A stretch of 63,646 nucleotides of DNA from NCBI GenBank assembly GCA_020722965.1, contig DYJT01000006.1:4265-67910 (forward strand), written 5' to 3'. The position numbers and the translations under genes were made by a program. This document shows positions 26,168 to 35,656 of this stretch, piece after piece. The DNA is from Brachyspira murdochii. Its GTDB lineage: Bacteria; Spirochaetota; JAAYUW01. The notes beneath the pieces are model-generated. The model had not been told where the DNA came from. It did not search any database and saw only the letters and a list, made by a program, of their open reading frames with translations. Within the stretch, counting starts at the first letter, position 1. Each line of letters opens with the position of its first letter.

Positions 26168-28408
26168 CTATTTTTCAAGATAAATAGTTTCGAGTATTTT
26201 TAAAATATCTTCAAGTGTATATGGTTTTGAAAGTATATGAATGTTTTCATTCTTCTTAAGTTCGATTATTCGCTCATCTAAAATTAATCCCGTTGTCAAT
26301 ATTACGGGTATACCTTTTTCAGAGATTTTGTATTTTTGAATAAGTATATTATAAAGCTCAGCACCTGAAAGCTTGGGCATTATAAGGTCTAAAACTATTA
26401 AATCTACTTTATCTTTAATTTGTTCATAAATTTCAAATGTCTTTTCTGGCTTTGCAACCTCAAAAACATTGAATCCCAGTTTTTTTAATAAATTCAAAAC
26501 AACCTTTCTTAATATATCATCATCATCTATAACAATAGCATTTTTCCCATAATAATTACCCCTAATCTCAACTTCATAATTTTCTCTATCAATCTTTTCC
26601 GATTTATAATATGGAAGATATATTTTGAATTCGGTCCCCTCACCAACAATGGATTCTACTTCTATAATACCACTATGGTTTTGAATAATATTGTAAACCA
26701 TGGCTAAGCCAAGTCCACTTGAATTAGTTTTTGTAGAAAAAAAGGGATCGAATATCTTTTTTATATTTTCTTTGGGAATACCTACTCCCTGATCTTTAAT
26801 AGAGATTCCCCAGTATTTTGAATCATCTCTTTCTACTTCACTTATTGAAATAGTAAGATTTCCACCTCTTTTTTCACCTGGTTTTTTCATAATAGTCATC
26901 GCGTGATATGAATTTATAAAAAGATTCAAAAAAACCTGTTCAATCTGGCTTCCGGATCCATATACATATGCATCTTCTATTTTGGGGTTAAAAATAATTT
27001 CTACAGACTTATCAAAAGAATGTTGACTAATTTTAATTACTTCATTTATACATTTAATAAGGTTAACTTCTGCAAATTGAATATCCTTTTTTTTACTTAA
27101 AGATAATATTTGATTTACCACAAGGGTTGCCTTTTGAGTCGATAATCTTAGAATCTCAATGTAATCTGTTAGATCCTTTTTATCTATATTTTTTGATTCT
27201 TTTGAATCTACATCCAATAAGGCTATAACCCCTGTTATACTACCAAGTATATTATTTAAATCATGTGCTATTCCTGAACCTAAAGTCTGGATACTTTCTA
27301 TCATTTGAATCTGATTGATTATCTCTAAATTCTTAATATTTTCAGTCTCATCATCTATTTTTATTATTATCCCCTGAAGCTCATTTTTGTCTTTATATTC
27401 TTTTACAGATTCCTTTTTAAGCTCCCTGCCAAAATCTTTTGAGAATAATGGAATTAAAGAGATGGTATGGTATTTTTCTTTGAATCTCTCAGAATTTATA
27501 AGCTTGTTTTTGATTGTTTTCTTTTCTGGCTTATTCAATACTGATAAAATATCATCCTCAAGAGAAACAAAATACTGGTCAACTTCAAATATAGATTTAT
27601 AGATTGCCTGATCAAAATCAATATTGAACATCTCTATTGCCATTTTATTCCAAAGATTTACCTTGAATTTTTGATCTATAAATATCAATGCACTCGGTAG
27701 GTTTTTTACTATCCCATCTATTAATGAGATTGTACTATTTAGTTTTGATGTCATATCATTAAATGCATTAGAAATTTCACCTAACTCATCATCAGATTTT
27801 ATTTGAAGTTTATAATTATATTCTCCAGAAGAGATCTTATTTATTGAGTATAGAAGCTGTTCTAAAGGATAAGTAAGCTTATTGTTTATCACAGATATTA
27901 TTATAAAACTAAAAAGAGCTATTATTAGCATTATAGCAATAAAAATAATTATTTTAACCCTGAACAAAGAATAATAGTATGCTCTATAATCAAATCCTAC
28001 TTTAATCTCCCCTATTTTTTCGTTTTCACTATTTAAAATTGGTGTAGTAACATTATCTATAAAAGCGGTGAAATAATTTATCTTTTCAGAATATAATTGA
28101 TTAATTATAAAGCCAGAATTATCAAACACATAAACATATTTAACTATTTCTTCTGTTAAAAACTGCTGACAACTTTTTTCAATTCCATAGTAATCATATC
28201 TTTCCATTAATGGTTTAATATTAGATGCAAATTGGTTCAATAACTTATCTTCAACATAATTTTTTTGCCTTTCATAAAAGGAGTTTAATGAAATACTTAT
28301 TATTGTAACTGCTAGTAAAAGCACCAATCCAACAGAAATTAATAAAGAGGTTATTAAAATATAAGATAACTTATTTTTCTTTTTAATTTTACTTGCCAAA
28401 TTTGTCAC
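26168..28408 (-). CDS. Hybrid sensor histidine kinase with receiver domain
   Basis: 746 aa, GTG start. Membrane helix ~14-38, extracytoplasmic sensor ~40-150, second helix ~152-174, HAMP ~175-230, PAS-like domain ~235-340, HisKA with phospho-accepting His near 383 (SGIAHDLNNILG), HATPase with NLFINSYHAM, DQGVGIP, FSTKTNSSGLGLAM (~440-600), and a C-terminal receiver with Asp near 672 (LIVLDLIMP). Residues IDDDD and the SKPY Lys complete the receiver. A phosphorelay to an unlinked Hpt protein is expected. Downstream of two BMP binding proteins (28491-30596) on the same strand, so it may sense what they bind. The first 26 bases of its coding end are duplicated upstream. Confidence 0.92.
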   Translation of the reverse strand: MTNLASKIKKKNKLSYILITSLLISVGLVLLLAVTIISISLNSFYERQKNYVEDKLLNQFASNIKPLMERYDYYGIEKSCQQFLTEEIVKYVYVFDNSGFIINQLYSEKINYFTAFIDNVTTPILNSENEKIGEIKVGFDYRAYYYSLFRVKIIIFIAIMLIIALFSFIIISVINNKLTYPLEQLLYSINKISSGEYNYKLQIKSDDELGEISNAFNDMTSKLNSTISLIDGIVKNLPSALIFIDQKFKVNLWNKMAIEMFNIDFDQAIYKSIFEVDQYFVSLEDDILSVLNKPEKKTIKNKLINSERFKEKYHTISLIPLFSKDFGRELKKESVKEYKDKNELQGIIIKIDDETENIKNLEIINQIQMIESIQTLGSGIAHDLNNILGSITGVIALLDVDSKESKNIDKKDLTDYIEILRLSTQKATLVVNQILSLSKKKDIQFAEVNLIKCINEVIKISQHSFDKSVEIIFNPKIEDAYVYGSGSQIEQVFLNLFINSYHAMTIMKKPGEKRGGNLTISISEVERDDSKYWGISIKDQGVGIPKENIKKIFDPFFSTKTNSSGLGLAMVYNIIQNHSGIIEVESIVGEGTEFKIYLPYYKSEKIDRENYEVEIRGNYYGKNAIVIDDDDILRKVVLNLLKKLGFNVFEVAKPEKTFEIYEQIKDKVDLIVLDLIMPKLSGAELYNILIQKYKISEKGIPVILTTGLILDERIIELKKNENIHILSKPYTLEDILKILETIYLEK

Positions 28409-28456
28409 CTACAAAAATAATTTATTTCATCTTTTTAATTTTACTTGCCAAATTTG
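28379..28456. repeat. 26-bp perfect direct repeat over the kinase start (period 52)
   Basis: A 26-base sequence at 28379-28404 (codons 2-10 of the kinase) recurs exactly at 28431-28456 in the intergenic spacer, with similar bases continuing on both sides. This is a duplicated gene start. Confidence 0.95.
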
Positions 28457-28490
28457 CTACCCATAAATTAATATATTTTTATCAATTTTT

Positions 28491-29513
28491 TTATTTATAG
28501 GAAGTTTCTACAATAATTTGCTCTTTAATAATCTTAATCTTTGATTCTTCAATTAAGTTTAGTATTTCATCGCCAATCAACTCTTTAGTAAAGAGCATCT
28601 GTGAAAGAGCCACTCCATTTTCTTTAAGTCCGATTTTATAATTTTTGTTTTTAAAGTTATTATTTATGATTTTTTCGATTATATAAATTATACCAGTATC
28701 CAGGTTTTTCATCATAGATACCAGGATTTTACCCTTAACAAGATAATCCTGATCTGTATCTACACCAATTGCGAAGATATTTTTATTTTTGATAGCATCA
28801 TAGATTCCAAGGTTACTTTTACCGGCGACAGCATAGATTATATCTACTTTATTCTGTTCAATTAATTCTGTGGCTAATTTAAATCCACTTTCAGCATCCC
28901 CAAAAGGATTTTTAATATTAATCTGATCTATATATTTAATATGAATTTTTATATTTTTATCGATGGAAAAAATCCCTTGCTTGAATCCTACAAGAAAATC
29001 ATTTATTACTGGAATATTCATCCCACCGATAAACCCTATTGATCTATTTTTGGTCATTTTGGCGGCTAAAACTCCAACCAAAAATGAACCTTCATTCTGC
29101 TTAAAACTTACCGTAGCGACATTTTGCGGATAATCTGAAAATTCTGTATCCATTACAATAAAATAAACAGCTGGATATAATGAAGCGACTTCCATAACAG
29201 CTCTTTGTGACAAAAAGCCATTGCCACATATAATGATATTGCAACCTTCTTCTATTGCCTTTAAAATTCCTTCTTTTATGGCTTCATAACTATTAGTTAA
29301 AAATAACCGGTATTTTAAATTATATATTTCTGATGCTTTTTTTACTCCTTCAAGCTGCATATCGGCAAAACCCTTATCGCCAATATAATTAATAACAAAA
29401 CCAATTTTATATTTATTTGTCTTTGCATTATCTAGATTTAATAGAAAATTTCCAAATAAGATTGCAAACACTATCAAAATTAATAAAATTGATATTATTA
29501 TTATCTTTTTCAT
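28491..29513 (-). CDS. BMP/PnrA-family substrate-binding protein (paralogue A)
   Basis: 340 aa. Periplasmic binding protein of the basic membrane protein family, whose spirochaetal members (PnrA/TmpC) bind purine nucleosides for ABC import. N-terminal hydrophobic anchor ~4-27 without a lipobox Cys. Characteristic blocks: GFVINYIGDKGFADMQLEGV (~38-57), CNIIICGNGF, and FKQNEGSFLVGVLAAKMTKN...GFIGGMNIPVINDFLVGFKQGI. Adjacent paralogue 3 bp upstream. No permease or ATPase partner is near, so it may be a receptor feeding the downstream sensor kinase rather than a transporter subunit. Confidence 0.82.
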   Translation of the reverse strand: MKKIIIISILLILIVFAILFGNFLLNLDNAKTNKYKIGFVINYIGDKGFADMQLEGVKKASEIYNLKYRLFLTNSYEAIKEGILKAIEEGCNIIICGNGFLSQRAVMEVASLYPAVYFIVMDTEFSDYPQNVATVSFKQNEGSFLVGVLAAKMTKNRSIGFIGGMNIPVINDFLVGFKQGIFSIDKNIKIHIKYIDQINIKNPFGDAESGFKLATELIEQNKVDIIYAVAGKSNLGIYDAIKNKNIFAIGVDTDQDYLVKGKILVSMMKNLDTGIIYIIEKIINNNFKNKNYKIGLKENGVALSQMLFTKELIGDEILNLIEESKIKIIKEQIIVETSYK

Positions 29514-29516
29514 CTA

Positions 29517-30596
29517 TTACTCCTTCTGGAATATTGATCTTACAATTATTTCTTTATTTATTATTTTTTGTTCCACTTCATAAAGCTTTTGTAAGATATC
29601 CTTTCCTATTATATCTTTTGTATAAAGCATTGGACTTAACCCTACAGCATTCTCTTTTAAACCAAGATAATATGATTTAGATTCAAATTGCCCATCAAGA
29701 GTTTTTTTAATAATAAATGCAATTGTCTGATCTGGATTTTTAAGTGATGAAGTCAGAATTCTGCCAGGAATAATATAATCTTGATTTGTATCTACCCCGA
29801 TTGCAAATATTTTAAATTCCTTTGCAGCATTAAAAATACCCATATTTGATCCGGCAGCTACTGAATATATTATATCAACACCATTTTTTGTAATCATCTT
29901 TCTGGAAATTTCATATGCTACTTTAGGGCTATTCCATACTTTTTCAAAATCTTTTATATAAGAGTTTATATAATCTATGGTAATATTACACTCTTTATCT
30001 GCATATTTAACCCCATCTTCAAATCCCAATAGAAAATCATTAATAACATCTATATCGGCTCCTCCAATGAATCCAACTTCCTTTTTTTTTGTCATCTTAC
30101 CAGCTAAAAATCCTGCTAAAAATGAAGATTCATTCTGCTTAAAAAGTATAGAAGCAGTATTTGGGTATAATCTTTTGCAATCATTATCTAAAACAACAAA
30201 TTTAATTTTAGGATATTTTGGTGCGAAGATATCTATAATTTGCTGCCCAATAAACCCTTCCCCCAAAATAATCAGATCGCACTCGTCATCTATCAATATC
30301 TGCACCTGTTTTTTAATATCTTCGAAATTTTCAGGACAAAAATATTCAAAATCTATGCCGTACAATTTTTTTGATATTATAAGACCATTATATTGCATAT
30401 CATTAAATGATCTATCACCAAGTCCACCAAATCCAGTAACAAGACCAACTTTTAGCCTATCAGTCTGGCTATTAAGTCTTTCTGATTTCTTTTGAAGTCC
30501 TATCCCCTTGCCAAATTTAACGAAATCTTGAATAAATACCGAGATTAATATTAGTACGAAAATGCCAATAAAGATAAAAATTAAATACTTTTTCAT
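29517..30596 (-). CDS. BMP/PnrA-family substrate-binding protein (paralogue B)
   Basis: 359 aa with an N-terminal hydrophobic anchor (~5-25), no lipobox Cys. It aligns along its length with the next gene: GLGDRSFNDMQYNGLI, CDLIILGEGFIGQQ, LFKQNESSFLAGFLAGKMTKKKEVGFIGGADIDVINDFLLGFEDGV, GVDTNQDYIIPGRILTSS. The two are tandem duplicates separated by 3 bp and diverged in the ligand cleft. Purine-nucleoside binding is known for family members in Treponema but is inferred here. Confidence 0.82.
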   Translation of the reverse strand: MKKYLIFIFIGIFVLILISVFIQDFVKFGKGIGLQKKSERLNSQTDRLKVGLVTGFGGLGDRSFNDMQYNGLIISKKLYGIDFEYFCPENFEDIKKQVQILIDDECDLIILGEGFIGQQIIDIFAPKYPKIKFVVLDNDCKRLYPNTASILFKQNESSFLAGFLAGKMTKKKEVGFIGGADIDVINDFLLGFEDGVKYADKECNITIDYINSYIKDFEKVWNSPKVAYEISRKMITKNGVDIIYSVAAGSNMGIFNAAKEFKIFAIGVDTNQDYIIPGRILTSSLKNPDQTIAFIIKKTLDGQFESKSYYLGLKENAVGLSPMLYTKDIIGKDILQKLYEVEQKIINKEIIVRSIFQKE

Positions 30597-30675
30597 AAAA
30601 AATTCTCCTTTAAATCAGGAATAAAATTTTTTTAACCTTAAAAATATTATAGTTTATAAATGTTATTTATTCAAT

Positions 30676-33600
30676 TTATAATCTTTCGATTTTTTCAGAT
30701 TCTTTTAAGAAAAATGTGCTACAATACAACTGAAAAAGGGTATTATGTGCCTGTAGATAGGGGAAATTTTTGAAATTTCCTATACAAAAAGTATAATCAT
30801 GAATATTTACTTTATTAAAGTGAAATATTGAATTGCCTATCATGATAACACCAAATGATGGTTGTTCTGCTATTTTTTCTATAAATTCTTTGAATCTATC
30901 TTTGTCTTTTTCAATAAGATTCGATAAAAACAGGTCTTTTTTCAAAACTACTAAATAACAATCAAATAGTATTGTTTTTTGAATTAAATTAAAGCTTCCT
31001 TTTAATCTATCAATAAAGTTTATATTTTTAGTAGAAGCTAATTCAAGCAATTCTATCAAAATCTTTGTGTTTTCGCTTGTTTTAATAGGATCTCTTACTA
31101 TTAATCCGTTAATATATTGTTTTGAAAATGAATCAAAAGAAATTTGGTCATTATAAATTGCAATTCGATTTTTACCAGAAATTTTACCAAATCTATTCGC
31201 TATTTCTGCTTTAGATATTAAAATATCAGAAAAAATAGAATCCTTTGGATAAGATGATATCCCGATGGTAACTGTTATTTTTTGTTCATTTATAATACTT
31301 TCATTCATTATGTTTATTCTAATTCTTTCGGCTATTATCCTGGCAGCATCATCTAAAATAGAAGGGATAAAGACTAAAAATTCTTCTCCTCCATATCTAC
31401 CTACTATATCTGGTTTTCTTATCGAGTTTTTTATTATATTTGCAACTTTTGATAAAACCTTATCGCCAAAGTCATGACTATATAAATCATTAATACTTTT
31501 AAAATTGTCAATATCTATAAATAAAAGAGTCCCTGAACTAACCTTAGATAAGGCATTTTTCAATTTATTCAAAAAATTGTTTCTCACAAGCACTTTGGTT
31601 AACGGGTCATACATATTTTCCTGAGTTAGTATGTAAAGATTATTCAAAAAAGAAAAAATATTTTCTAAAAAAGTAGTAAATTCTCCTGTAATAGACCAAT
31701 ATGGATTTATCAGCAATTGAGTTTCAAAAATCAAAAAATATGAGTATTCATCAAATTTATATACGCTCGATGAATCCTTTCTGGTAAATTGTGAAGAGTA
31801 ATCCAATATTGGTATCGCTACAAATATATGTGGTTTAAGTTTATCATATGAGATAGACTTTATTATAAATGGTGCGCTTTGCGTTAAGAATATTTTGAAA
31901 CATTTCTCAAAATAATCTAAGGAAAACCTCTTATACCCTTGTTTTTCAAAACTCTTAACAAGCTTTATTGAATATGTCTCATCAACTTTATATATTGCGC
32001 TGAAAGTACAATATCCAAAATAAACTAAAAATTTTAAAATATAACTAAAGATCAACTCTATATCATCTTCAACTGAATCTCTGAATCTTTCAAAAATTCT
32101 ATTCATTATCTCATAAGATATAGAAAGATGTTCTGATGATTTTTCCACATAAGAGTAAAAACTCTTATTATGAGAAAGATAATAATTAAAAGAATTGTTT
32201 ATGTTTAAGAATTTTTTTACTACTAAAGATGATTTGAATATTTTCCTTTCTTTTTCTGTAAGTTTTGAATAGATTAATTTTAAATTTAATAAGGATTCTA
32301 ATAGATATTCTTTTTCATTTGAAATTATATATGCGACATAATTATCACAAAAGCTATAAAAAATATCGCCATTATATCTTGTGTAACTCACAAAAATTGA
32401 AAGTTCATTTAAAATATGAGAAACTTTAAAAAATTCATTTGGGTTTTCGCAATATTTTTGATAATAATCATAAATTTTATAAAAGTTTTCGGTCTTTTCG
32501 TTGTTTTTAAACCTATAATCTTTGCCCAAAATTAATTCTTTAAGGCTTTTTTCAGCCTTTTTATTAAAAATTACAGATAAATATAGATAATTTATATCAT
32601 AATCGACAACTATATCTTCCAATCGCGATTTTTCTAAGCTATATATTTTATTTTTTAATTTATCTAAAAGATCATAATCTTCTAAGTAAAAAAAGGTATC
32701 TAATCCCAACGAAAAATATAGATAATTAAATTCTGCATAAAGCTTATTTAAATATAGGGATTCCATCAATTCTAATATTTTATATGCTTCATTAATCTGC
32801 GCTGTTCTTAATAGATATAAACCTTTTAATGCTAGATACTCGTAATATAAAGGATATTTGGTCTTATCGATATTTGATCTATCAACTTTGTTAAATACCT
32901 TTTTGGCATTTTGTAATTCCCAATTATCAATATAGTAATTTATCAATTTAATCGATACAAAAAGATATTGTTCATCCTCAATAGCCTTTTTTAAATATGC
33001 TTCATTTGTCATTGTTTCAAGCTTATTTAAATAATTTATTGCCTCAGGATGATTTCTATGCTGATGAAGATAATCTATTACAAGATTAGAATAACTAATT
33101 AGTAAAGTTGTATAAATTTTAAATCTTTCATTGTAATAAATCGATTCTTTTGTGTATTGAATCGATTTCTCCTGATTCTCTTTCCCCTCTTTTGTTGAGT
33201 AATAGACTGCAATATTATGCGCGGCTTTTAAATAGAAGATCCAATTTTGTTCTTCTTTTGAATCATTGTAGATTATCTTCATTAGTTCGAAATAACCCTC
33301 AAAATTTTTCGATTCTCTGAGTGCCGTGTAATTTTCAAGAGCAGCTAAGGCATACAAAAAAAGTAGATACTCGGCATTTGAGTATTTTTGAAGATTTTCT
33401 ATCACGAGTTTTTGTATTTTTTTAGCCTCTTTAACCCAACCTAACAAATTTGCATATGTATAAAATAGTATTAAAACTAAAAAAGAATTATTTAAATATT
33501 TTTCTGCTTCTTTCGCCTTTTTCTCAACAGTTTCAATATCGTAAACCAGGCCTGCCTTAATCAATGATATAGAAATTTCATAAATCTGTTTTAAATCAAT

Positions 33601-35526
33601 TACATCTTTTTTGCATATAATAATTTTATCTATTTTTTCATGTAGTTTATTCAATTTATGTAAATCCAAAGTAGCTATCGAATAAAAAAAATATTGTTTA
33701 AAAGCATTGCAATAATCATCATAATATTTGTCGGGATTCATAACCAATAACATATCATAGATTTCAGCATAATCTGCATAATAGGTAAAAATGGAAAAAT
33801 TATTATAAAAATTCAAAAGCTCTAAAATTAATTTTGATGATTTCAAAGTTTTTAAATTTTTTATATAATTTCCCTTCTCCTCAGCAGTTTTACCCCACTT
33901 TTCGAAAAGGTAATTCTGAAAATTTATATAAAAAAACTTGTATTCTTTTTTTATTTTTGGTTCTATAATCTGTTTAATGATATTTTCATAAATCCCAAGA
34001 GAATCAATATTTTTGTAATATCTTATTATTTTTTTATTTATAAGATTTAAATAGGTAGTCTTTTTAATCTTAATATAATCTATGGAATATAGAAGATTTA
34101 AACTAACTGGTTTTTGAAATGTCAAAAAAAGCACAGATGCCTTTTTCTCTTCGTCTGACAAAGAATTTATATTGTATTTTTCAGAGATATAATCAAAAAA
34201 CTTTTTTCTAATTTTAATAATATTTGAATTTGATAAGAATAATTTTCCATTATTTGAATAAAAATAAGCCTGATTATTCTTTATAAAAAGTAAAAATTTA
34301 AACAAGATTGAAACAGAAAAGGAAAATTTAAATTTTTTAAAATCGAAATCATCCCAATTAAAAACAATGCTCAATACATTAAATATCTCTATTTGTTCTA
34401 TATAAATATATTGATATATCCAACCATCGTTATTTTCTCTTTCAAAAGTTTCAAATCTTATAAGATAGAAATTTTTCTTAAGATCGCAGATTTCATTTAT
34501 CAAAAGTTTTTCTTTCAATGGAAAATGACTGTAATCATCAAAAATTACATATAAAGACTGATAAAACATGCTTCCTTTAAGGTAAATTTCTGCATCTTTT
34601 AAATTTGAAACTGCTCTACCTGCATTAAAAGATAGATAATTATAAAAATCATCTTTTTCTTTTAAATAGAGAACATTTTGCAACTTAACCTTTAGAAAAG
34701 CATGAAAATTATCTTTTATCGAATGTAGCGAATCATCATCTTCCCATAGTATTATATTTTTATTAGATAATTTTTCTTTTATCTTATTAAAATGCTGATC
34801 TAAATTAAATAAAGAGGTAGAAATAACCTTTTCATTTGTAAAATAATAAAGATGAGTTTTTTCATCTTTGATTTTTGATTCTAAATAGGATTTTATCATC
34901 TGGTAATCATATTGATTTTCCAATGCATAACCGAAAAAATCATTTAGTTCATCCGGGATTTCAACTTTGTTTTCTATAAAGGATTTTTTTAAAAGCTCAA
35001 ATAATTGCTTAAAATCTTCAAAATATTGATATCTACTGATCCTTGCCGGAAAGATATCCAGTAGAATTGGTTTCCCATCACTTTTGACAAGTATATTTTG
35101 CTTTTGTATATCATTATGACTTATTTCATATTGATGAAGAAAGTTTATAGCATAAATTAATTTAGAGATTAACGAGAATATATTACTTATGTTGTTTGCA
35201 TTTTCTATAAGATAAAAATCAATTGTTTTTGAGTCAGAAACAAAAGGCATAGTATAAAACCAGATATCTCTTTCAAAAGGATTATTATCGATATTAAAAA
35301 TTTTTTCCAATTCATAAGGGCTAATTATAAACGGGTTATTTATCGATTTCAAGGTGTAAAATTGCTGTATAAGCTGCGAAACAACTTTTCTAGAAGGGGA
35401 ATTAATATCGGAAATTTTCAGTGCAACTTCAGCCTTTGTCTTTTTATCAAAAACCAAATAAGTTAATCCATAATTACCGCTTCCTAAGAATCGGATTATT
35501 TCATATCGTAGATTAATTAAATTCAT
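30676..35526 (-). CDS. Ser/Thr kinase-like, helical-repeat, GAF and GGDEF multidomain protein
   Basis: 1616 aa, no membrane segments. Residues 1-~215 form a eukaryotic-type kinase domain: GSGNYG loop (15-20), Lys37 in ALKIS, catalytic HND at 137-139 with Asn144, and Asp157 where DFG is replaced by DIF. Residues ~480-1110 are Leu/Tyr/Lys-rich paired helices resembling TPR/MalT-like repeats. A GAF-like domain spans ~1120-1290. A GGDEF diguanylate cyclase follows (~1300-1450) with DIDNFKSINDLYSHDFGD and an active GGEEF near 1378. The last ~150 aa are unassigned. The layout resembles giant two-component-like kinases that lack the AAA+ part. It could couple protein phosphorylation to c-di-GMP. Confidence 0.82.
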   Translation of the reverse strand: MNLINLRYEIIRFLGSGNYGLTYLVFDKKTKAEVALKISDINSPSRKVVSQLIQQFYTLKSINNPFIISPYELEKIFNIDNNPFERDIWFYTMPFVSDSKTIDFYLIENANNISNIFSLISKLIYAINFLHQYEISHNDIQKQNILVKSDGKPILLDIFPARISRYQYFEDFKQLFELLKKSFIENKVEIPDELNDFFGYALENQYDYQMIKSYLESKIKDEKTHLYYFTNEKVISTSLFNLDQHFNKIKEKLSNKNIILWEDDDSLHSIKDNFHAFLKVKLQNVLYLKEKDDFYNYLSFNAGRAVSNLKDAEIYLKGSMFYQSLYVIFDDYSHFPLKEKLLINEICDLKKNFYLIRFETFERENNDGWIYQYIYIEQIEIFNVLSIVFNWDDFDFKKFKFSFSVSILFKFLLFIKNNQAYFYSNNGKLFLSNSNIIKIRKKFFDYISEKYNINSLSDEEKKASVLFLTFQKPVSLNLLYSIDYIKIKKTTYLNLINKKIIRYYKNIDSLGIYENIIKQIIEPKIKKEYKFFYINFQNYLFEKWGKTAEEKGNYIKNLKTLKSSKLILELLNFYNNFSIFTYYADYAEIYDMLLVMNPDKYYDDYCNAFKQYFFYSIATLDLHKLNKLHEKIDKIIICKKDVIDLKQIYEISISLIKAGLVYDIETVEKKAKEAEKYLNNSFLVLILFYTYANLLGWVKEAKKIQKLVIENLQKYSNAEYLLFLYALAALENYTALRESKNFEGYFELMKIIYNDSKEEQNWIFYLKAAHNIAVYYSTKEGKENQEKSIQYTKESIYYNERFKIYTTLLISYSNLVIDYLHQHRNHPEAINYLNKLETMTNEAYLKKAIEDEQYLFVSIKLINYYIDNWELQNAKKVFNKVDRSNIDKTKYPLYYEYLALKGLYLLRTAQINEAYKILELMESLYLNKLYAEFNYLYFSLGLDTFFYLEDYDLLDKLKNKIYSLEKSRLEDIVVDYDINYLYLSVIFNKKAEKSLKELILGKDYRFKNNEKTENFYKIYDYYQKYCENPNEFFKVSHILNELSIFVSYTRYNGDIFYSFCDNYVAYIISNEKEYLLESLLNLKLIYSKLTEKERKIFKSSLVVKKFLNINNSFNYYLSHNKSFYSYVEKSSEHLSISYEIMNRIFERFRDSVEDDIELIFSYILKFLVYFGYCTFSAIYKVDETYSIKLVKSFEKQGYKRFSLDYFEKCFKIFLTQSAPFIIKSISYDKLKPHIFVAIPILDYSSQFTRKDSSSVYKFDEYSYFLIFETQLLINPYWSITGEFTTFLENIFSFLNNLYILTQENMYDPLTKVLVRNNFLNKLKNALSKVSSGTLLFIDIDNFKSINDLYSHDFGDKVLSKVANIIKNSIRKPDIVGRYGGEEFLVFIPSILDDAARIIAERIRINIMNESIINEQKITVTIGISSYPKDSIFSDILISKAEIANRFGKISGKNRIAIYNDQISFDSFSKQYINGLIVRDPIKTSENTKILIELLELASTKNINFIDRLKGSFNLIQKTILFDCYLVVLKKDLFLSNLIEKDKDRFKEFIEKIAEQPSFGVIMIGNSIFHFNKVNIHDYTFCIGNFKNFPYLQAHNTLFQLYCSTFFLKESEKIERL

Positions 35527-35656
35527 TTAAAATTCCTGGAAAAACATTAACTTTATCTGACTTTTTAATTTTTATATCTATAGATTTTATTTTTAGATTT
35601 ACTTAACTAATTCCATTATAGCCTATTTATTTATTTTTCCAATAGTTATTCAATTA

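Noticed and set aside
25945-26187. 80-aa plus-strand open frame over the nrdD leader
   Set aside because: It is a shadow of the structured leader, has no ribosome site, and overlaps two minus-strand genes.
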